DNA of 64,000 bases. Source: Flavobacteriaceae bacterium S0862 (GTDB lineage: Bacteria > Bacteroidota > Bacteroidia > Flavobacteriales > Flavobacteriaceae). A program made the translations under genes and the position numbers. This document shows, piece by piece, positions 52,551-61,695 of this stretch. The stretch is from assembly GCA_023015825.1 (NCBI GenBank), contig JALKAW010000001.1:856509-920508 (forward strand), in the 5' to 3' direction. How positions within the stretch are numbered: position 1 is the first letter of the stretch; each line of letters starts with the position of its first letter. The notes beneath the pieces are model-generated. The model had not been told where the DNA came from, did no database searches, and was given only the letters and a program-made list of their open reading frames with translations.

Positions 52551-54038
52551 ATGAAACATCTATCTACTTTGCTTTTTTCACTTCTTTTTATAGTAAATGG
52601 TTTTGCTCAAAAAGATTTGCCAACAGATTATTTATCTTCTGAATTCCATAAAGGGAGAAGAGATTTATTGCGCAGTAAAATGCCAGAAAATAGTGTGGCA
52701 GTATTCTTTGCTAATGCTGTTAGAAATAGAGCTAACGATGTAGATTATATATATCATCAAGACCCGAATTTTTATTATTTAACAGGCTATAAAGAGCCGC
52801 ATGCGGTATTAGTGATTTTTTCTGATATGCAAAATAAAGATGGTGAAAAATTCAACGAACTTGTTTATGTGCAGAAAAAAGATGCGCGTAGAGAAATGTG
52901 GGATGGAAGGCGTTTAGGTGTTGAAGGTACAAAAGATGAGCTTGGATTTGACATGGTGTTTAACGGCAATGAGTTTTTAAACTCTGGTATAAATTTTATA
53001 GAGTTTGATAAAGTGATGTTTGACGATTTTAAAGATGATTATCGTGATAACAAGCGTGAAGAAGCAGATTTAGCAAGTTTAGTAGAATCTTTTAAAACGC
53101 AAGTAGGGTATTATATTGAAGAAGGTGCACCTCAAGGAACTGAAGAAATGCGTCTAGAAATGGCAAAAGAAGGTGCCATACAAACACAGCGAGCAAAAAT
53201 AGATACTAAAACATTGAGAACATTAATGGGTAGCATGCGCCAAATAAAAACACCTGAAGAAATGAAATTGCTTAAAAAGGCTGTTAGGATTTCGGCGATG
53301 GGACAAGTAGAAGTGATGAAAGCGATGAAACCTGATATGAGTGAAACCGAAATTCAAGGCGTTCATGAATACGTTTATAAAAAATATGGCACTGAATACG
53401 AAGGCTACCCAAGTATTGTAGGTGCAGGAGAGAATGGTTGTGTGCTTCATTATATTGAAAACAACAGAACAAAAGTAGAAGGCGATTTAGTGTTAATGGA
53501 CCTTGGAGCAGAGTACCATGGTTATACAGCAGACGTTACCAGAACGATTCCTGCTAGTGGTAAGTTTACACCTGAGCAAAAAGCGATTTACGATATTGTT
53601 TATGAAGCACAAAATGCTGGAATAGAAGCAGCAGTTATTGGAAATAATGGACGAAAGACCTTTGAAGAAGCTATGAAAGTGATTAATAAAGGATTGCTTG
53701 AGCTTGGAATCATCAAATCTCTTGACGAACGCCACTCTTACTTACCTCATGGTATTTGCCATCATATTGGTTTAGATGTACACGATTTAAACGATGGAAG
53801 CAATTTTATGCCAAACATGGTAGTGACCATAGAACCTGGAATTTATATTCCAGCAGGAAGTCCTTGTGATGAAAAATGGTGGGGAATTGGAGTACGTATT
53901 GAGGATGATATTTTAATCACTGAAAACGGACCAATAAACTTATCGGGAGAAGCACCAAGAAAATCTGAAGAAATAGAAGCATTAATGAAACAAAAAAGTG
54001 CTTTAGATGATTTTGTTTTGCCAAAGCTAGACGACTAA
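52551..54038 (+). CDS. secreted M24 aminopeptidase P-like metallopeptidase
   Basis: A 495-residue protein with a signal peptide (ending NGFAQ), an N-terminal aminopeptidase-P domain (YLSSEFHKGRRDLLRSKMPE) and the M24 catalytic domain. Metal ligands are Asp in LMDLGAEYHGYTADVTRT near residues 324 and 335, His in LPHGICHHIGLDVHD near 400-410, Glu in VTIEPGIYI near 427, and Glu in VRIEDDILI near 450. It removes N-terminal residues before proline. The signal peptide places it in the periplasm or envelope. It converges on the esterase gene with 5 bases between the stops. Confidence 0.94.
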   Translation: MKHLSTLLFSLLFIVNGFAQKDLPTDYLSSEFHKGRRDLLRSKMPENSVAVFFANAVRNRANDVDYIYHQDPNFYYLTGYKEPHAVLVIFSDMQNKDGEKFNELVYVQKKDARREMWDGRRLGVEGTKDELGFDMVFNGNEFLNSGINFIEFDKVMFDDFKDDYRDNKREEADLASLVESFKTQVGYYIEEGAPQGTEEMRLEMAKEGAIQTQRAKIDTKTLRTLMGSMRQIKTPEEMKLLKKAVRISAMGQVEVMKAMKPDMSETEIQGVHEYVYKKYGTEYEGYPSIVGAGENGCVLHYIENNRTKVEGDLVLMDLGAEYHGYTADVTRTIPASGKFTPEQKAIYDIVYEAQNAGIEAAVIGNNGRKTFEEAMKVINKGLLELGIIKSLDERHSYLPHGICHHIGLDVHDLNDGSNFMPNMVVTIEPGIYIPAGSPCDEKWWGIGVRIEDDILITENGPINLSGEAPRKSEEIEALMKQKSALDDFVLPKLDD

Positions 54039-54043
54039 CGTTT

Positions 54044-54862
54044 TTAATTGCCTTTTTTAAACCGTAATAGCCATTTATAAAAGTTTTTGTTTTTATAGAA
54101 ATCGGTCCATGCATCATGGTCATCACTTATAGTAGAAACAAAAATCTTATCAAGATACTTATAGTTAGCCATTGAAAGCTTATTTGCTTTTTGAAAAATT
54201 TTACCATGTTCCTCAAGCTTTTTAATAATATTTAGTGAAAATTCATGCTTTACTAGTGGGTCACCAGTATTATGTGATGCCCAAATAGGATAATTTAATA
54301 GGCTATCATAGTTTTCTATTCCTCTAGCACCTCCACATATTGGAGCAATAGCTGCAAATACATCAGTCATTTTGCTGGCAAGTCCCCAAGTACCATAACC
54401 ACCACGACTTAAACCTGTAAGGTAAATTCTATTGTTGTCAATATTATATTCATTAGATAGCTCTTCAATAATATCTCGTATTGCACTCTCATTGTTATAA
54501 AACTGACCACTTTTAATATGTGGCATTACATAAATAAAATCATCGAGATAACTATTTAATTCAGTATCCATATTCGATAATAAAAGATTTGGTAATGCCC
54601 AATGATATATAATACCAACACTGCCGCCAACACCAGAGCCTCCTTGTAAAAACATTATTAGAGGCATTTTATTTTTTCCATCGTAACTATTTGGAATAAA
54701 AATATTGTAGCCATCAATAGTACTGTTTTTGTAGCTTTTTTCAATGACTAGTGCTTTTCCGTTTGATGAATTTAAGTCAGGAGTTTGACTAAAGCCATTG
54801 TAAAAAGGAATTATTAATAGTAATACAAGAAATCGAACAAGAGATTCTTTATTAAGCAGCAT
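54044..54862 (-). CDS. secreted esterase, prolyl-oligopeptidase/LpqC-like
   Basis: A 272-residue alpha/beta hydrolase with an N-terminal signal peptide (to about NGFSQ). MPLIMFLQGGSGVGG near residue 66 is the oxyanion region, and IYLTGLSRGGYGTWGLA the nucleophile elbow with Ser152. Later segments with His or Asp are HNTGDPLVKHE near 205 and SDDHDAWTDFY near 250. It resembles polyhydroxybutyrate-depolymerase/feruloyl-esterase-like enzymes. It stands 42 bases after the thrC start on the same strand, upstream in orientation, but is probably not part of threonine synthesis. Confidence 0.82.
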   Translation of the reverse strand: MLLNKESLVRFLVLLLIIPFYNGFSQTPDLNSSNGKALVIEKSYKNSTIDGYNIFIPNSYDGKNKMPLIMFLQGGSGVGGSVGIIYHWALPNLLLSNMDTELNSYLDDFIYVMPHIKSGQFYNNESAIRDIIEELSNEYNIDNNRIYLTGLSRGGYGTWGLASKMTDVFAAIAPICGGARGIENYDSLLNYPIWASHNTGDPLVKHEFSLNIIKKLEEHGKIFQKANKLSMANYKYLDKIFVSTISDDHDAWTDFYKNKNFYKWLLRFKKGN

Positions 54863-54904
54863 AGAGTTGTAATTTAAAATAATAGTCTTAAAGTTAGTAT
54901 TTTT

Positions 54905-56197
54905 TTAACCAAGTAAATATTTTTTTAAACCTTTATAGGTATCAATTTTTATTGATTCCTTTTCTTTGTGAATAACCGATTTTATTTGATCTGGTAATTC
55001 AATTTTTTTATTAATTACATTTTCGACCACATCCAAAAATTTGGTAGGGTGAGCTGTTTCTAAAAACACACAATGTGCATTTGAATTGCCTTTTAAATAT
55101 GCCTTTGCTCCTAAATATCCCACTGCACCATGAGGGTCAGCTACATAATTAAAATCATTATGAATCTCAAGCATTGCTTCTTTAGTTTCAGTATCTGAAA
55201 AGCTAAAAGACGAGAGGTTGTCTTGTAATGCTTTAAAATTATTTTTGTGAATTTCTTGAATCCGTACAAAGTTACTCGGATTTCCAACATCCATAGCATT
55301 ACTAATGGTTTGAACTGATGGTTTAGGATTATAACATTCAGTTTTTAAGTATTCTGTAACCACATTGTTTTCATTGTTAGATGCTATAAAATGTTTGATA
55401 GGTAAACCTAATTTTTGAGCCATCATGCCTGCACAAATATTTCCAAAATTTCCACTAGGTACAGAAAACACAATGTTTTTATACTTACTTTTTAACTGCT
55501 TGTATGCAAACATAAAATAAAACATTTGAGGCAGCCAACGTGCCACATTTATGGAGTTAGCTGACGTTAATTGCATTGTATTAGTTAGCTCTTCATCGAG
55601 AAAAGCTCGTTTTACCATATCTTGACAATCATCAAAAACACCATCTACTTCAAGTGCTGTAATGTTTTGACCAAGTGTGGTAAGTTGCTTTTCTTGAATA
55701 TCACTTACTTTTCCGCTAGGATAGAGAATAACTACATTTACTCCTTTTACACCAAGAAAACCATTGGCTACGGCTCCTCCAGTATCTCCAGAAGTTGCTA
55801 CAAGCACAGTAACTTCATTTGTAATGTCTTGATTAAAATATCCTAAACATCTTGCCATAAACCGTGCGCCAACATCTTTAAAAGCCATTGTTGGCCCATG
55901 AAATAATTCCAATGTTGAAATATTTTTATTCAATTCAACTATTGGAAATTCAAATGATAGCGTGTCCTCGACAATGTTTTTTAATTCAACCTCTGGAATT
56001 TCAGGCAACACAAATTGCTTAATTGTTTCGTAAGCAATTTCAGCATTTGTTAACTGTTCAATATTATCAAAAAAGTCTTTTGATAGTGGCATAATTGATT
56101 TAGGAAAATATAATCCTTTATCTGGAGCTAAACCTTTTACTACAGCATTTTTAAATGTTGTGTTTGGTGCTTTTTTATTTAGAGAATAATAGTTCAT
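54905..56197 (-). CDS. thrC: threonine synthase
   Basis: PLP enzyme of 430 residues converting O-phospho-L-homoserine to L-threonine, the last step of the pathway. The PLP Lys is in FHGPTMAFKDVGARFM (Lys107). Other blocks are LVATSGDTGGAVANGF near 150, LTSANSINVARWLPQM near 215 and VFSVPSGNFGNICAGM near 245 (phosphate-binding). It lies 1 base after thrB. It is the promoter-distal gene of thrABC. Confidence 0.97.
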   Translation of the reverse strand: MNYYSLNKKAPNTTFKNAVVKGLAPDKGLYFPKSIMPLSKDFFDNIEQLTNAEIAYETIKQFVLPEIPEVELKNIVEDTLSFEFPIVELNKNISTLELFHGPTMAFKDVGARFMARCLGYFNQDITNEVTVLVATSGDTGGAVANGFLGVKGVNVVILYPSGKVSDIQEKQLTTLGQNITALEVDGVFDDCQDMVKRAFLDEELTNTMQLTSANSINVARWLPQMFYFMFAYKQLKSKYKNIVFSVPSGNFGNICAGMMAQKLGLPIKHFIASNNENNVVTEYLKTECYNPKPSVQTISNAMDVGNPSNFVRIQEIHKNNFKALQDNLSSFSFSDTETKEAMLEIHNDFNYVADPHGAVGYLGAKAYLKGNSNAHCVFLETAHPTKFLDVVENVINKKIELPDQIKSVIHKEKESIKIDTYKGLKKYLLG

Positions 56198-56198
56198 G

Positions 56199-57125
56199 TT
56201 AGTTAATAATCTTTATGCCTTGGGTGTTTATTTTAGAGATATGAATATCAAAATCAATATTAGTTTTGGAGTAAATTAAACTCATCGCATCTTTAACATT
56301 TTTAGCTATTTCAATTCCTTTATTTAAAGTAAAAATTGAAGGCCCAGAACCAGAAATTGCACAGCCTAAAGCACCTGCTTCCATAGCTGAAAATTTCACA
56401 TCATCAAAGTGAGGAATGAGTTGTTTTCTGTATGGCTCTACAATAATATCTTGTAAAGACCTATGAATTAATTTGTAGTCACTTATATGTAATGCGTGCA
56501 CTAAACTTCCAACATTTGCCCATTGAGCAATGGCATCTTTTAGAGGAATATTTTTTGGTAATATCTCACGCGCTTCAGAGGTTTTTATTTCTATTTGGGG
56601 ATGTATAATGGTTGCGTATAATTCTGTTGGGGTTGGTATTTGTAAGATATCTAATGGTAATGTGCTTTTTACTAATGTAAAACCTCCAAAGATTGCTGGT
56701 GCTAAATTATCGGCATGCTCACTTTTACTAGCCAACGCTTCACCTTTCATGGCAAAGTAGGTTAGTTGGGTTTTGTTATAGGGTTTTCCTAATAACTCAT
56801 TCATGCCAAAAACACTGCCTACAGCACTTGCAGCACTACTACCAATGCCGCTTCCAGGTTTAATACGTTTATAAATCTCTATTTCAAATCCGCAATCTGG
56901 TTTAGCATTTTCATACATTGCCAATGCAGCCACGCCAGCAACATTTTTATCTGTTTCGTATGGTAAATCGTAACCTTCAATATACGTGATTTTAATTCCT
57001 TTTTCTTTTGTTTTTCTAATAACCATTTCATCGCCTTGACTATCTAGACAAAACCCTAAAACGTCAAACCCACAGGCGACATTTGCGACTGTTGCAGGCG
57101 AAAATATTCTAATTTCGTTTTTCAT
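56199..57125 (-). CDS. thrB: homoserine kinase
   Basis: GHMP-family kinase of 308 residues that phosphorylates homoserine with ATP. The family motif KPGSGIGSSAASAVG near residue 90 is the phosphate-binding loop. IFSPATVANVACGFDVLGFC at the N-terminus and LGCAISGSGPSIFTL near 255 are the other GHMP blocks. It starts 3 bases after the thrA stop and ends 1 base before thrC, so the three genes form a compact operon. Confidence 0.97.
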   Translation of the reverse strand: MKNEIRIFSPATVANVACGFDVLGFCLDSQGDEMVIRKTKEKGIKITYIEGYDLPYETDKNVAGVAALAMYENAKPDCGFEIEIYKRIKPGSGIGSSAASAVGSVFGMNELLGKPYNKTQLTYFAMKGEALASKSEHADNLAPAIFGGFTLVKSTLPLDILQIPTPTELYATIIHPQIEIKTSEAREILPKNIPLKDAIAQWANVGSLVHALHISDYKLIHRSLQDIIVEPYRKQLIPHFDDVKFSAMEAGALGCAISGSGPSIFTLNKGIEIAKNVKDAMSLIYSKTNIDFDIHISKINTQGIKIIN

Positions 57126-57128
57126 ATT

Positions 57129-59579
57129 TTAGTTATTAGCAATTCTAATAATATCAGCAAATAACCCAGATGCTGTGACTTCAGCGCCAGCGCCTGCACC
57201 TTTAATAATCAATGGTTGTTCGGGATAACGTTTTGTGTAAAACATGACAATGTTATCTTTTCCTTCTAAATTATAAAATGGATGCCCTTCTGGGATTTCT
57301 TTTAACCCAACTTTTGCTTTTCCATTATTTAATTCGGCTACATATTTTAATTGACAATTATTCTTGTTTGCCGATTGATATAGGTTCTGATAATGAACTT
57401 CATCATCCAATAATGTTTGATAAAAATCATCTACTGATTTAGATTCCAATCCAGAAGGTGCTAAAAAAGGTTCGTTTTTAATGCTTTCTAAATTCATTTC
57501 TTTACCGCTTTCACGTGCTAGAATAAGTATTTTTCTAGCAACATCCACACCACTTAAATCAATTCTTGGGTCTGGTTCAGTATAACCTTCCTTTTGTGCT
57601 AATTTTACAACATCGTGAAACTTTGTTTTATCATTAAAGTTGTTAAAAACAAAATTTAAGCTCCCAGATAACACTGCTTGTATTGACTTAATTTCATCTC
57701 CAGAGGTTATTAAATGATTTAGGGTGTCAATAACTGGTAAGCCAGCGCCGACATTAGTCTCAAATAGGAAAGGAGCATTGTATTTTCTTGATAAACGCTT
57801 TAAAAGATTGTAATTATCTAACTCACTAGAGCAAGCTATTTTATTACAAGCAATTACGCCAATACTTTCTCGCAAGTAATTAGCATAGTTGTTTGCAACA
57901 TCGTAATTGGCAGTGACGTCAACAAATACACTATTACGAAGATTCATAGTTTTTGCAGCATTAAAAAAACCATTAATTGAAGCATTTTCGCCATTTTCTA
58001 AAAGTGATTTCCAGTTATTTAAATCGATACCATCATCATCTAGAATCATTTTTCTTGAGTTAGAAAGTCCCACAATTCGTAGGTTTAGCTTTAAATGTTC
58101 TTTGATATATTTTTTCTGTTGCTTAATTTGCTCAACTAATCGTTCACCAACATTACCAACACCAGTAATAAACAAATTCAATTGTTTGGTTTTAGTTTCA
58201 AAAAATCGTTCATGAACAACATTTAGTGCCTTTTTCACGTCTTTTTTAGATATAACAGCCGAAATGTTTCTTTCTGAAGCTCCTTGAGCTATGGCTCTAA
58301 TATTTACATTGTTTTTACCTAAAGTACTAAACATGCGTCCGCTTATTCCTTGATGATTTTTCATGCTATCACCAACAACAGCAATAATTGCCAAGCCTTT
58401 TTCTACAATAATTGGGTCTATTTTGTGCAATGAAATTTCGTTTTCGAAGGTTTTGTTTACCGCAACTCTGGCTGTTTCCGCATCACTCTCCTGAATACCT
58501 ATGCAAATAGAATGCTCACTTGATGCTTGTGTGATTAAAATGACGTTAATTTTTTCTTGAGATAATGTTTCAAACAATCGCTTTGAAAATCCAGGGATGC
58601 CGACCATTCCGTTGCCTTGAAGCGTAAGTAGCGCAATATCGTTTATATTACTAATGCCTTTAACTGCATTGGTGCTTCCATTAGAGTATGAATCAGTAAT
58701 ATATGTACCAGAATCTTCGGGTTTTAAAGTGTTTTTAATTACGATAGGAATCTTTTTATTCAGCACAGGTTGCACAGTAGGTGGATACAAAACTTTAGCA
58801 CCAAAGTGAGATAACTCTACAGCTTCCTGATAAGAAATATGACTAATTGGTTTAGCTTGTTTTACCAACTTTGGATTTGTTGTAAACATCCCACTAACAT
58901 CTGTCCAGATTTGTAATTCTGTAGCTTCCATGGCTGCAGCAATTATAGCTGCCGTATAATCGGAGCCACCTCTACCAAGAGTTGTTAGTTCTCCATTTTT
59001 AGATTTCGAAATAAATCCAGGTAAAAGTGTTACTAAAGTATTATTAGTTTCAAAATAGCTTTTGATGTTCCTATTGGTCTGGTTAAAGTTTACAGTTGCA
59101 TTTGTGTAATTACTGTCAGTTACAATTAATTCTTGTGAGTTTTTTAATTGGACATCAATACCATGTAACTTCATGGCTTCTGAAATGATGTACGAAGCCA
59201 TTTGTTCGCCATTGCTTAAAAGCTTATCGGTTGTTTTTGGAGATAACTCATTAATTAAATAAATACCTTCTAAAAGCTTTTCAAGTGCATCTAATTTAGA
59301 GTTAATATTCTCTTTTACTTCAGTATTTATTTCGGTCTTAATTAGCTCATCGATAATGTCAAGATGAATTAATTTTACTTGATTAAACACCTCATTATAA
59401 GTAGCGTCTTTTGCAACAGCTTTATTTGCTGCGTTAAGGAGTGTATCGGTAATTCCACCAACTGCTGAAACTACGACTGCTACGTCAGAATCTTGTGAAA
59501 TGTTTTTAACAATTTCTATAACTTTTTGTATGTTTTTGGCTGAACCTACAGATGTTCCACCAAACTTTAAAACTTTCAT
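57129..59579 (-). CDS. thrA: bifunctional aspartokinase / homoserine dehydrogenase
   Basis: An 816-residue fusion: aspartokinase (MKVLKFGGTSVGSAKNIQ at the N-terminus, LGRGGSDYTAAIIAAAM near 207, WTDVSGMFTTNPKLV near 226), tandem ACT regulatory repeats at about 315-460, then homoserine dehydrogenase (LFITGVGNVGERLVEQ near 463, ACNKIACSSELDNYN near 575, EGYTEPDPRIDLSGVDVARK near 667). It catalyses the first and third steps from aspartate to homoserine. The ACT repeats imply feedback control by threonine. A probable leader peptide lies upstream. Confidence 0.98.
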   Translation of the reverse strand: MKVLKFGGTSVGSAKNIQKVIEIVKNISQDSDVAVVVSAVGGITDTLLNAANKAVAKDATYNEVFNQVKLIHLDIIDELIKTEINTEVKENINSKLDALEKLLEGIYLINELSPKTTDKLLSNGEQMASYIISEAMKLHGIDVQLKNSQELIVTDSNYTNATVNFNQTNRNIKSYFETNNTLVTLLPGFISKSKNGELTTLGRGGSDYTAAIIAAAMEATELQIWTDVSGMFTTNPKLVKQAKPISHISYQEAVELSHFGAKVLYPPTVQPVLNKKIPIVIKNTLKPEDSGTYITDSYSNGSTNAVKGISNINDIALLTLQGNGMVGIPGFSKRLFETLSQEKINVILITQASSEHSICIGIQESDAETARVAVNKTFENEISLHKIDPIIVEKGLAIIAVVGDSMKNHQGISGRMFSTLGKNNVNIRAIAQGASERNISAVISKKDVKKALNVVHERFFETKTKQLNLFITGVGNVGERLVEQIKQQKKYIKEHLKLNLRIVGLSNSRKMILDDDGIDLNNWKSLLENGENASINGFFNAAKTMNLRNSVFVDVTANYDVANNYANYLRESIGVIACNKIACSSELDNYNLLKRLSRKYNAPFLFETNVGAGLPVIDTLNHLITSGDEIKSIQAVLSGSLNFVFNNFNDKTKFHDVVKLAQKEGYTEPDPRIDLSGVDVARKILILARESGKEMNLESIKNEPFLAPSGLESKSVDDFYQTLLDDEVHYQNLYQSANKNNCQLKYVAELNNGKAKVGLKEIPEGHPFYNLEGKDNIVMFYTKRYPEQPLIIKGAGAGAEVTASGLFADIIRIANN

Positions 59580-59610
59580 TTTGGGCTTTTTTATTGAGAC
59601 ATTAAATTTC

Positions 59611-59671
59611 GTGATAAAAAATCACATAAGTACGAACGGAAAGATATATTATTTGCAACCCCAAAGGGTTG
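59611..59671 (-). promoter_or_regulatory. hairpins in the thr leader region
   Basis: CAACCC/GGGTTG (59656-59661, 59666-59671) is a GC-rich stem over the last Thr-Leu-Trp-Gly codons of the leader peptide. GTGAT/ATCAC (59611-59615, 59621-59625) is a second small stem between leader and thrA. A ribosome finishing or stalling on the leader would affect the first stem. The second has few T residues after it, so a classical terminator is not obvious. Confidence 0.4.
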
Positions 59672-59759
59672 TAATAAAAGTAGAAATTGCACCAAAAAAC
59701 ACTAGACTTCTGTTAGTAGAAGCTATATGGATAGTAGTATTTTGGTTAAAATTGTTCAT
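59649..59759 (-). CDS. thrL: Thr/Ile-rich leader peptide of the thr operon
   Basis: A 36-codon minus-strand ORF (ATG 59757-59759, TAA 59649-59651) ends 69 bases before the thrA start. Ten of its 36 residues are Thr (6) or Ile (4), grouped as NTTIHIAST and AISTFITT, the two end products of this pathway. This is the pattern of thrL of enterobacteria (Thr/Ile attenuation), although the sequence is different. An exact TAnnTTTG promoter element starts 19 bases before its ATG. The role is inferred from composition and place. Confidence 0.65.
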   Translation of the reverse strand: MNNFNQNTTIHIASTNRSLVFFGAISTFITTLWGCK

Positions 59760-59777
59760 TTTTATAATGATAGATTT

Positions 59778-59785
59778 CAAATGTA
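59778..59785 (-). promoter_or_regulatory. candidate promoter of the thr leader and thrABC
   Basis: The minus strand reads TACATTTG, a perfect TAnnTTTG, 18 bases before the leader ATG. A transcript starting there would have the leader peptide ORF as its first feature. Confidence 0.6.
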
Positions 59786-60016
59786 TTACTTTTATATTAA
59801 TAAAAAAATAAATCGGATTTTTTTGTAGAATTATAGGTTGAACTTCGTTTTATTTATTATTTGAAGTAGTTTTACCTAGGTAATTATATAACAGAAATTT
59901 TAGTATATGAAACATCCATAACTAAATTTTCAATGATAAGAAAATAATTATATGGATGCTGGAAGCCTGTACTGAGCGCAGTCGAAGTATGATCATTAAA
60001 AAACACATATAAAGGC
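59786..60016. other. divergent intergenic region with a repeat
   Basis: No gene is seen between the thr promoter and the NAD(P)HX repair gene. The only notable element is the 20-base repeat word at 59970-59989. Confidence 0.5.
59970..59989. repeat. Bacteroidota-type intergenic repeat word
   Basis: TACTGAGCGCAGTCGAAGTA, with a partial dyad ACTG/CAGT, corresponds to an intergenic repeat often met in Bacteroidota genomes. Only one copy was found here. Confidence 0.4.
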
Positions 60017-61597
60017 ATGAAAATATTCGCTAAAGAGCAAATTTATCAGGGAGATATATTAACAACACAACGACAAAATATTTCCCCAACCGTTTTAATG
60101 GAACGCGCAGGAACGCAAATATTTAATTGGCTTCATATACGAATGCAAGGGGCTCAAGTACCAATTCATGTGTTTTGTGGTATTGGAAATAATGGAGGAG
60201 ATGGTTTAGTAATTGCACGACATCTTATTACTCATGGTTACAATGTGTTTACCTATGTAGTTAATTGTAGTGATAAACGTTCAAAGGATTTTTTAACAAA
60301 TTATGATAGAATTAAAAATGTTACCAAGGATTGGCCAACCTTATTAAGTTGTAAAGATGATTTTCCTCAAATCCATCAGGACGATATCATTATTGATGCG
60401 GTTTTTGGTATTGGACTAAATAGAGCTTCTGACGATTGGGTAAAAGCGCTGTTTCAACATTTTAGAAATTCCAAGGCATTTACCTTGTCGGTTGATATGC
60501 CATCAGGATTGTACCCCGATAAAGTTCCTGAAGATGAAAATGGTGTGGTTTGGGCAAATCATACGCTAAGTTTTGCATCTCCGAAATTAGTGTTCTTTTT
60601 GCCAGATACTGCAAAATTCACACAACAATGGGAAGTGATTGATATTGGTCTAGATCCTGAATTTTTGATGACTACTGAAACTGAAGCTGAACTTATTAGC
60701 AAATACGAAGTATTGCCAATGTATCAACCTCGTGAAAAATTTGCCCATAAAGGTACTTATGGACATTCGTTAATAATAGGAGGGAGTTATGGTAAAATAG
60801 GCTCGGTAGTTTTAGCAAGTCGAGCAGCTTTGGTAGTAGGAGCAGGGTTAGTGACCAGTTATATTCCAAAATGTGGTTATAATGTATTGCAAACTGCACT
60901 ACCAGAAGTCATGGTGGTTACAGATGAAGATGAAGGTATAATTTCAAATATTAGTTTTGACATAGAACCAACAGTAATTGGCATTGGAATAGGAATAGGA
61001 ACAGACAAAAGAACCATTAGTGCTTTTGAAACATTTTTAAATGAAAATAAGAAACCTTTAGTAATAGATGCAGATGCTATAAACATACTATCTTCAAAAA
61101 AAGCCTTGTTAAAATTATTACCTGAAAATTCAGTATTGACTCCACATCCTAAAGAATTAGAACGATTACTAGGTAGCTGGAAAGACGATTTTGATAAACT
61201 TAAAAAAGCAAAAGCTTTTGTAAAAAAATATAAACTTGTACTTGTTATTAAAGGTGCAAATACCATTGTGGTATTTCAAGGCAAGTTATATATAAATACT
61301 ACTGGAAATCCAGGATTGGCAACAGCAGGAAGTGGTGATGTGCTTACCGGAATAATCACTGGATTAATTTCGCAAGGATATGATGCTATAGTTGCGGCTA
61401 TCTTTGGCGTGTATTTGCATGGTCGCTCAGCAGATATAGCTCTAGAAGATTTTGGTTACCAAAGTTTAATTGCAAGTCATGTAATTGATTACTTAGGTGA
61501 AGCATATATAGATTTGTTTAAAAAGCCAGAGCAACCACCACAAGAACAACCTGAAGAAAAAGATCAAAAAGGAGCTGACGAAGAAATGTATATATAA
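60017..61597 (+). CDS. nnr: bifunctional NAD(P)HX epimerase / ADP-dependent dehydratase
   Basis: A 526-residue metabolite-repair enzyme that epimerises and dehydrates hydrated NAD(P)H. The N-terminal YjeF_N domain has VFCGIGNNGGDGLVIARHL near residue 53 and DAVFGIGLNR near 130. The C-terminal kinase-like domain has GHSLIIGGSYGKIGSVVLA near 250, VLTPHPKELERLLG near 375, and TAGSGDVLTGIITGLI near 435 with the catalytic Asp. The C-terminal 25 residues are a Gln/Glu/Pro-rich tail. It is monocistronic, divergent from thrABC. Confidence 0.96.
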   Translation: MKIFAKEQIYQGDILTTQRQNISPTVLMERAGTQIFNWLHIRMQGAQVPIHVFCGIGNNGGDGLVIARHLITHGYNVFTYVVNCSDKRSKDFLTNYDRIKNVTKDWPTLLSCKDDFPQIHQDDIIIDAVFGIGLNRASDDWVKALFQHFRNSKAFTLSVDMPSGLYPDKVPEDENGVVWANHTLSFASPKLVFFLPDTAKFTQQWEVIDIGLDPEFLMTTETEAELISKYEVLPMYQPREKFAHKGTYGHSLIIGGSYGKIGSVVLASRAALVVGAGLVTSYIPKCGYNVLQTALPEVMVVTDEDEGIISNISFDIEPTVIGIGIGIGTDKRTISAFETFLNENKKPLVIDADAINILSSKKALLKLLPENSVLTPHPKELERLLGSWKDDFDKLKKAKAFVKKYKLVLVIKGANTIVVFQGKLYINTTGNPGLATAGSGDVLTGIITGLISQGYDAIVAAIFGVYLHGRSADIALEDFGYQSLIASHVIDYLGEAYIDLFKKPEQPPQEQPEEKDQKGADEEMYI

Positions 61598-61695
61598 AGG
61601 ACTTGATTCTTCATTCATATTATAATGACATTATAATTAACTTTTATTTGGATATGTTTTCCTGAATGCTGAATTTTGAAATTCAATACAACCAC

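Noticed and set aside
57907..58215. 102-codon plus-strand ORF inside thrA
   Set aside because: It is a shadow of the homoserine dehydrogenase coding region, with no start context or homology.
59580..59780. T-box or riboswitch upstream of thrA
   Set aside because: No specifier-loop, T-box sequence or known aptamer consensus was recognisable; a leader peptide fits better.
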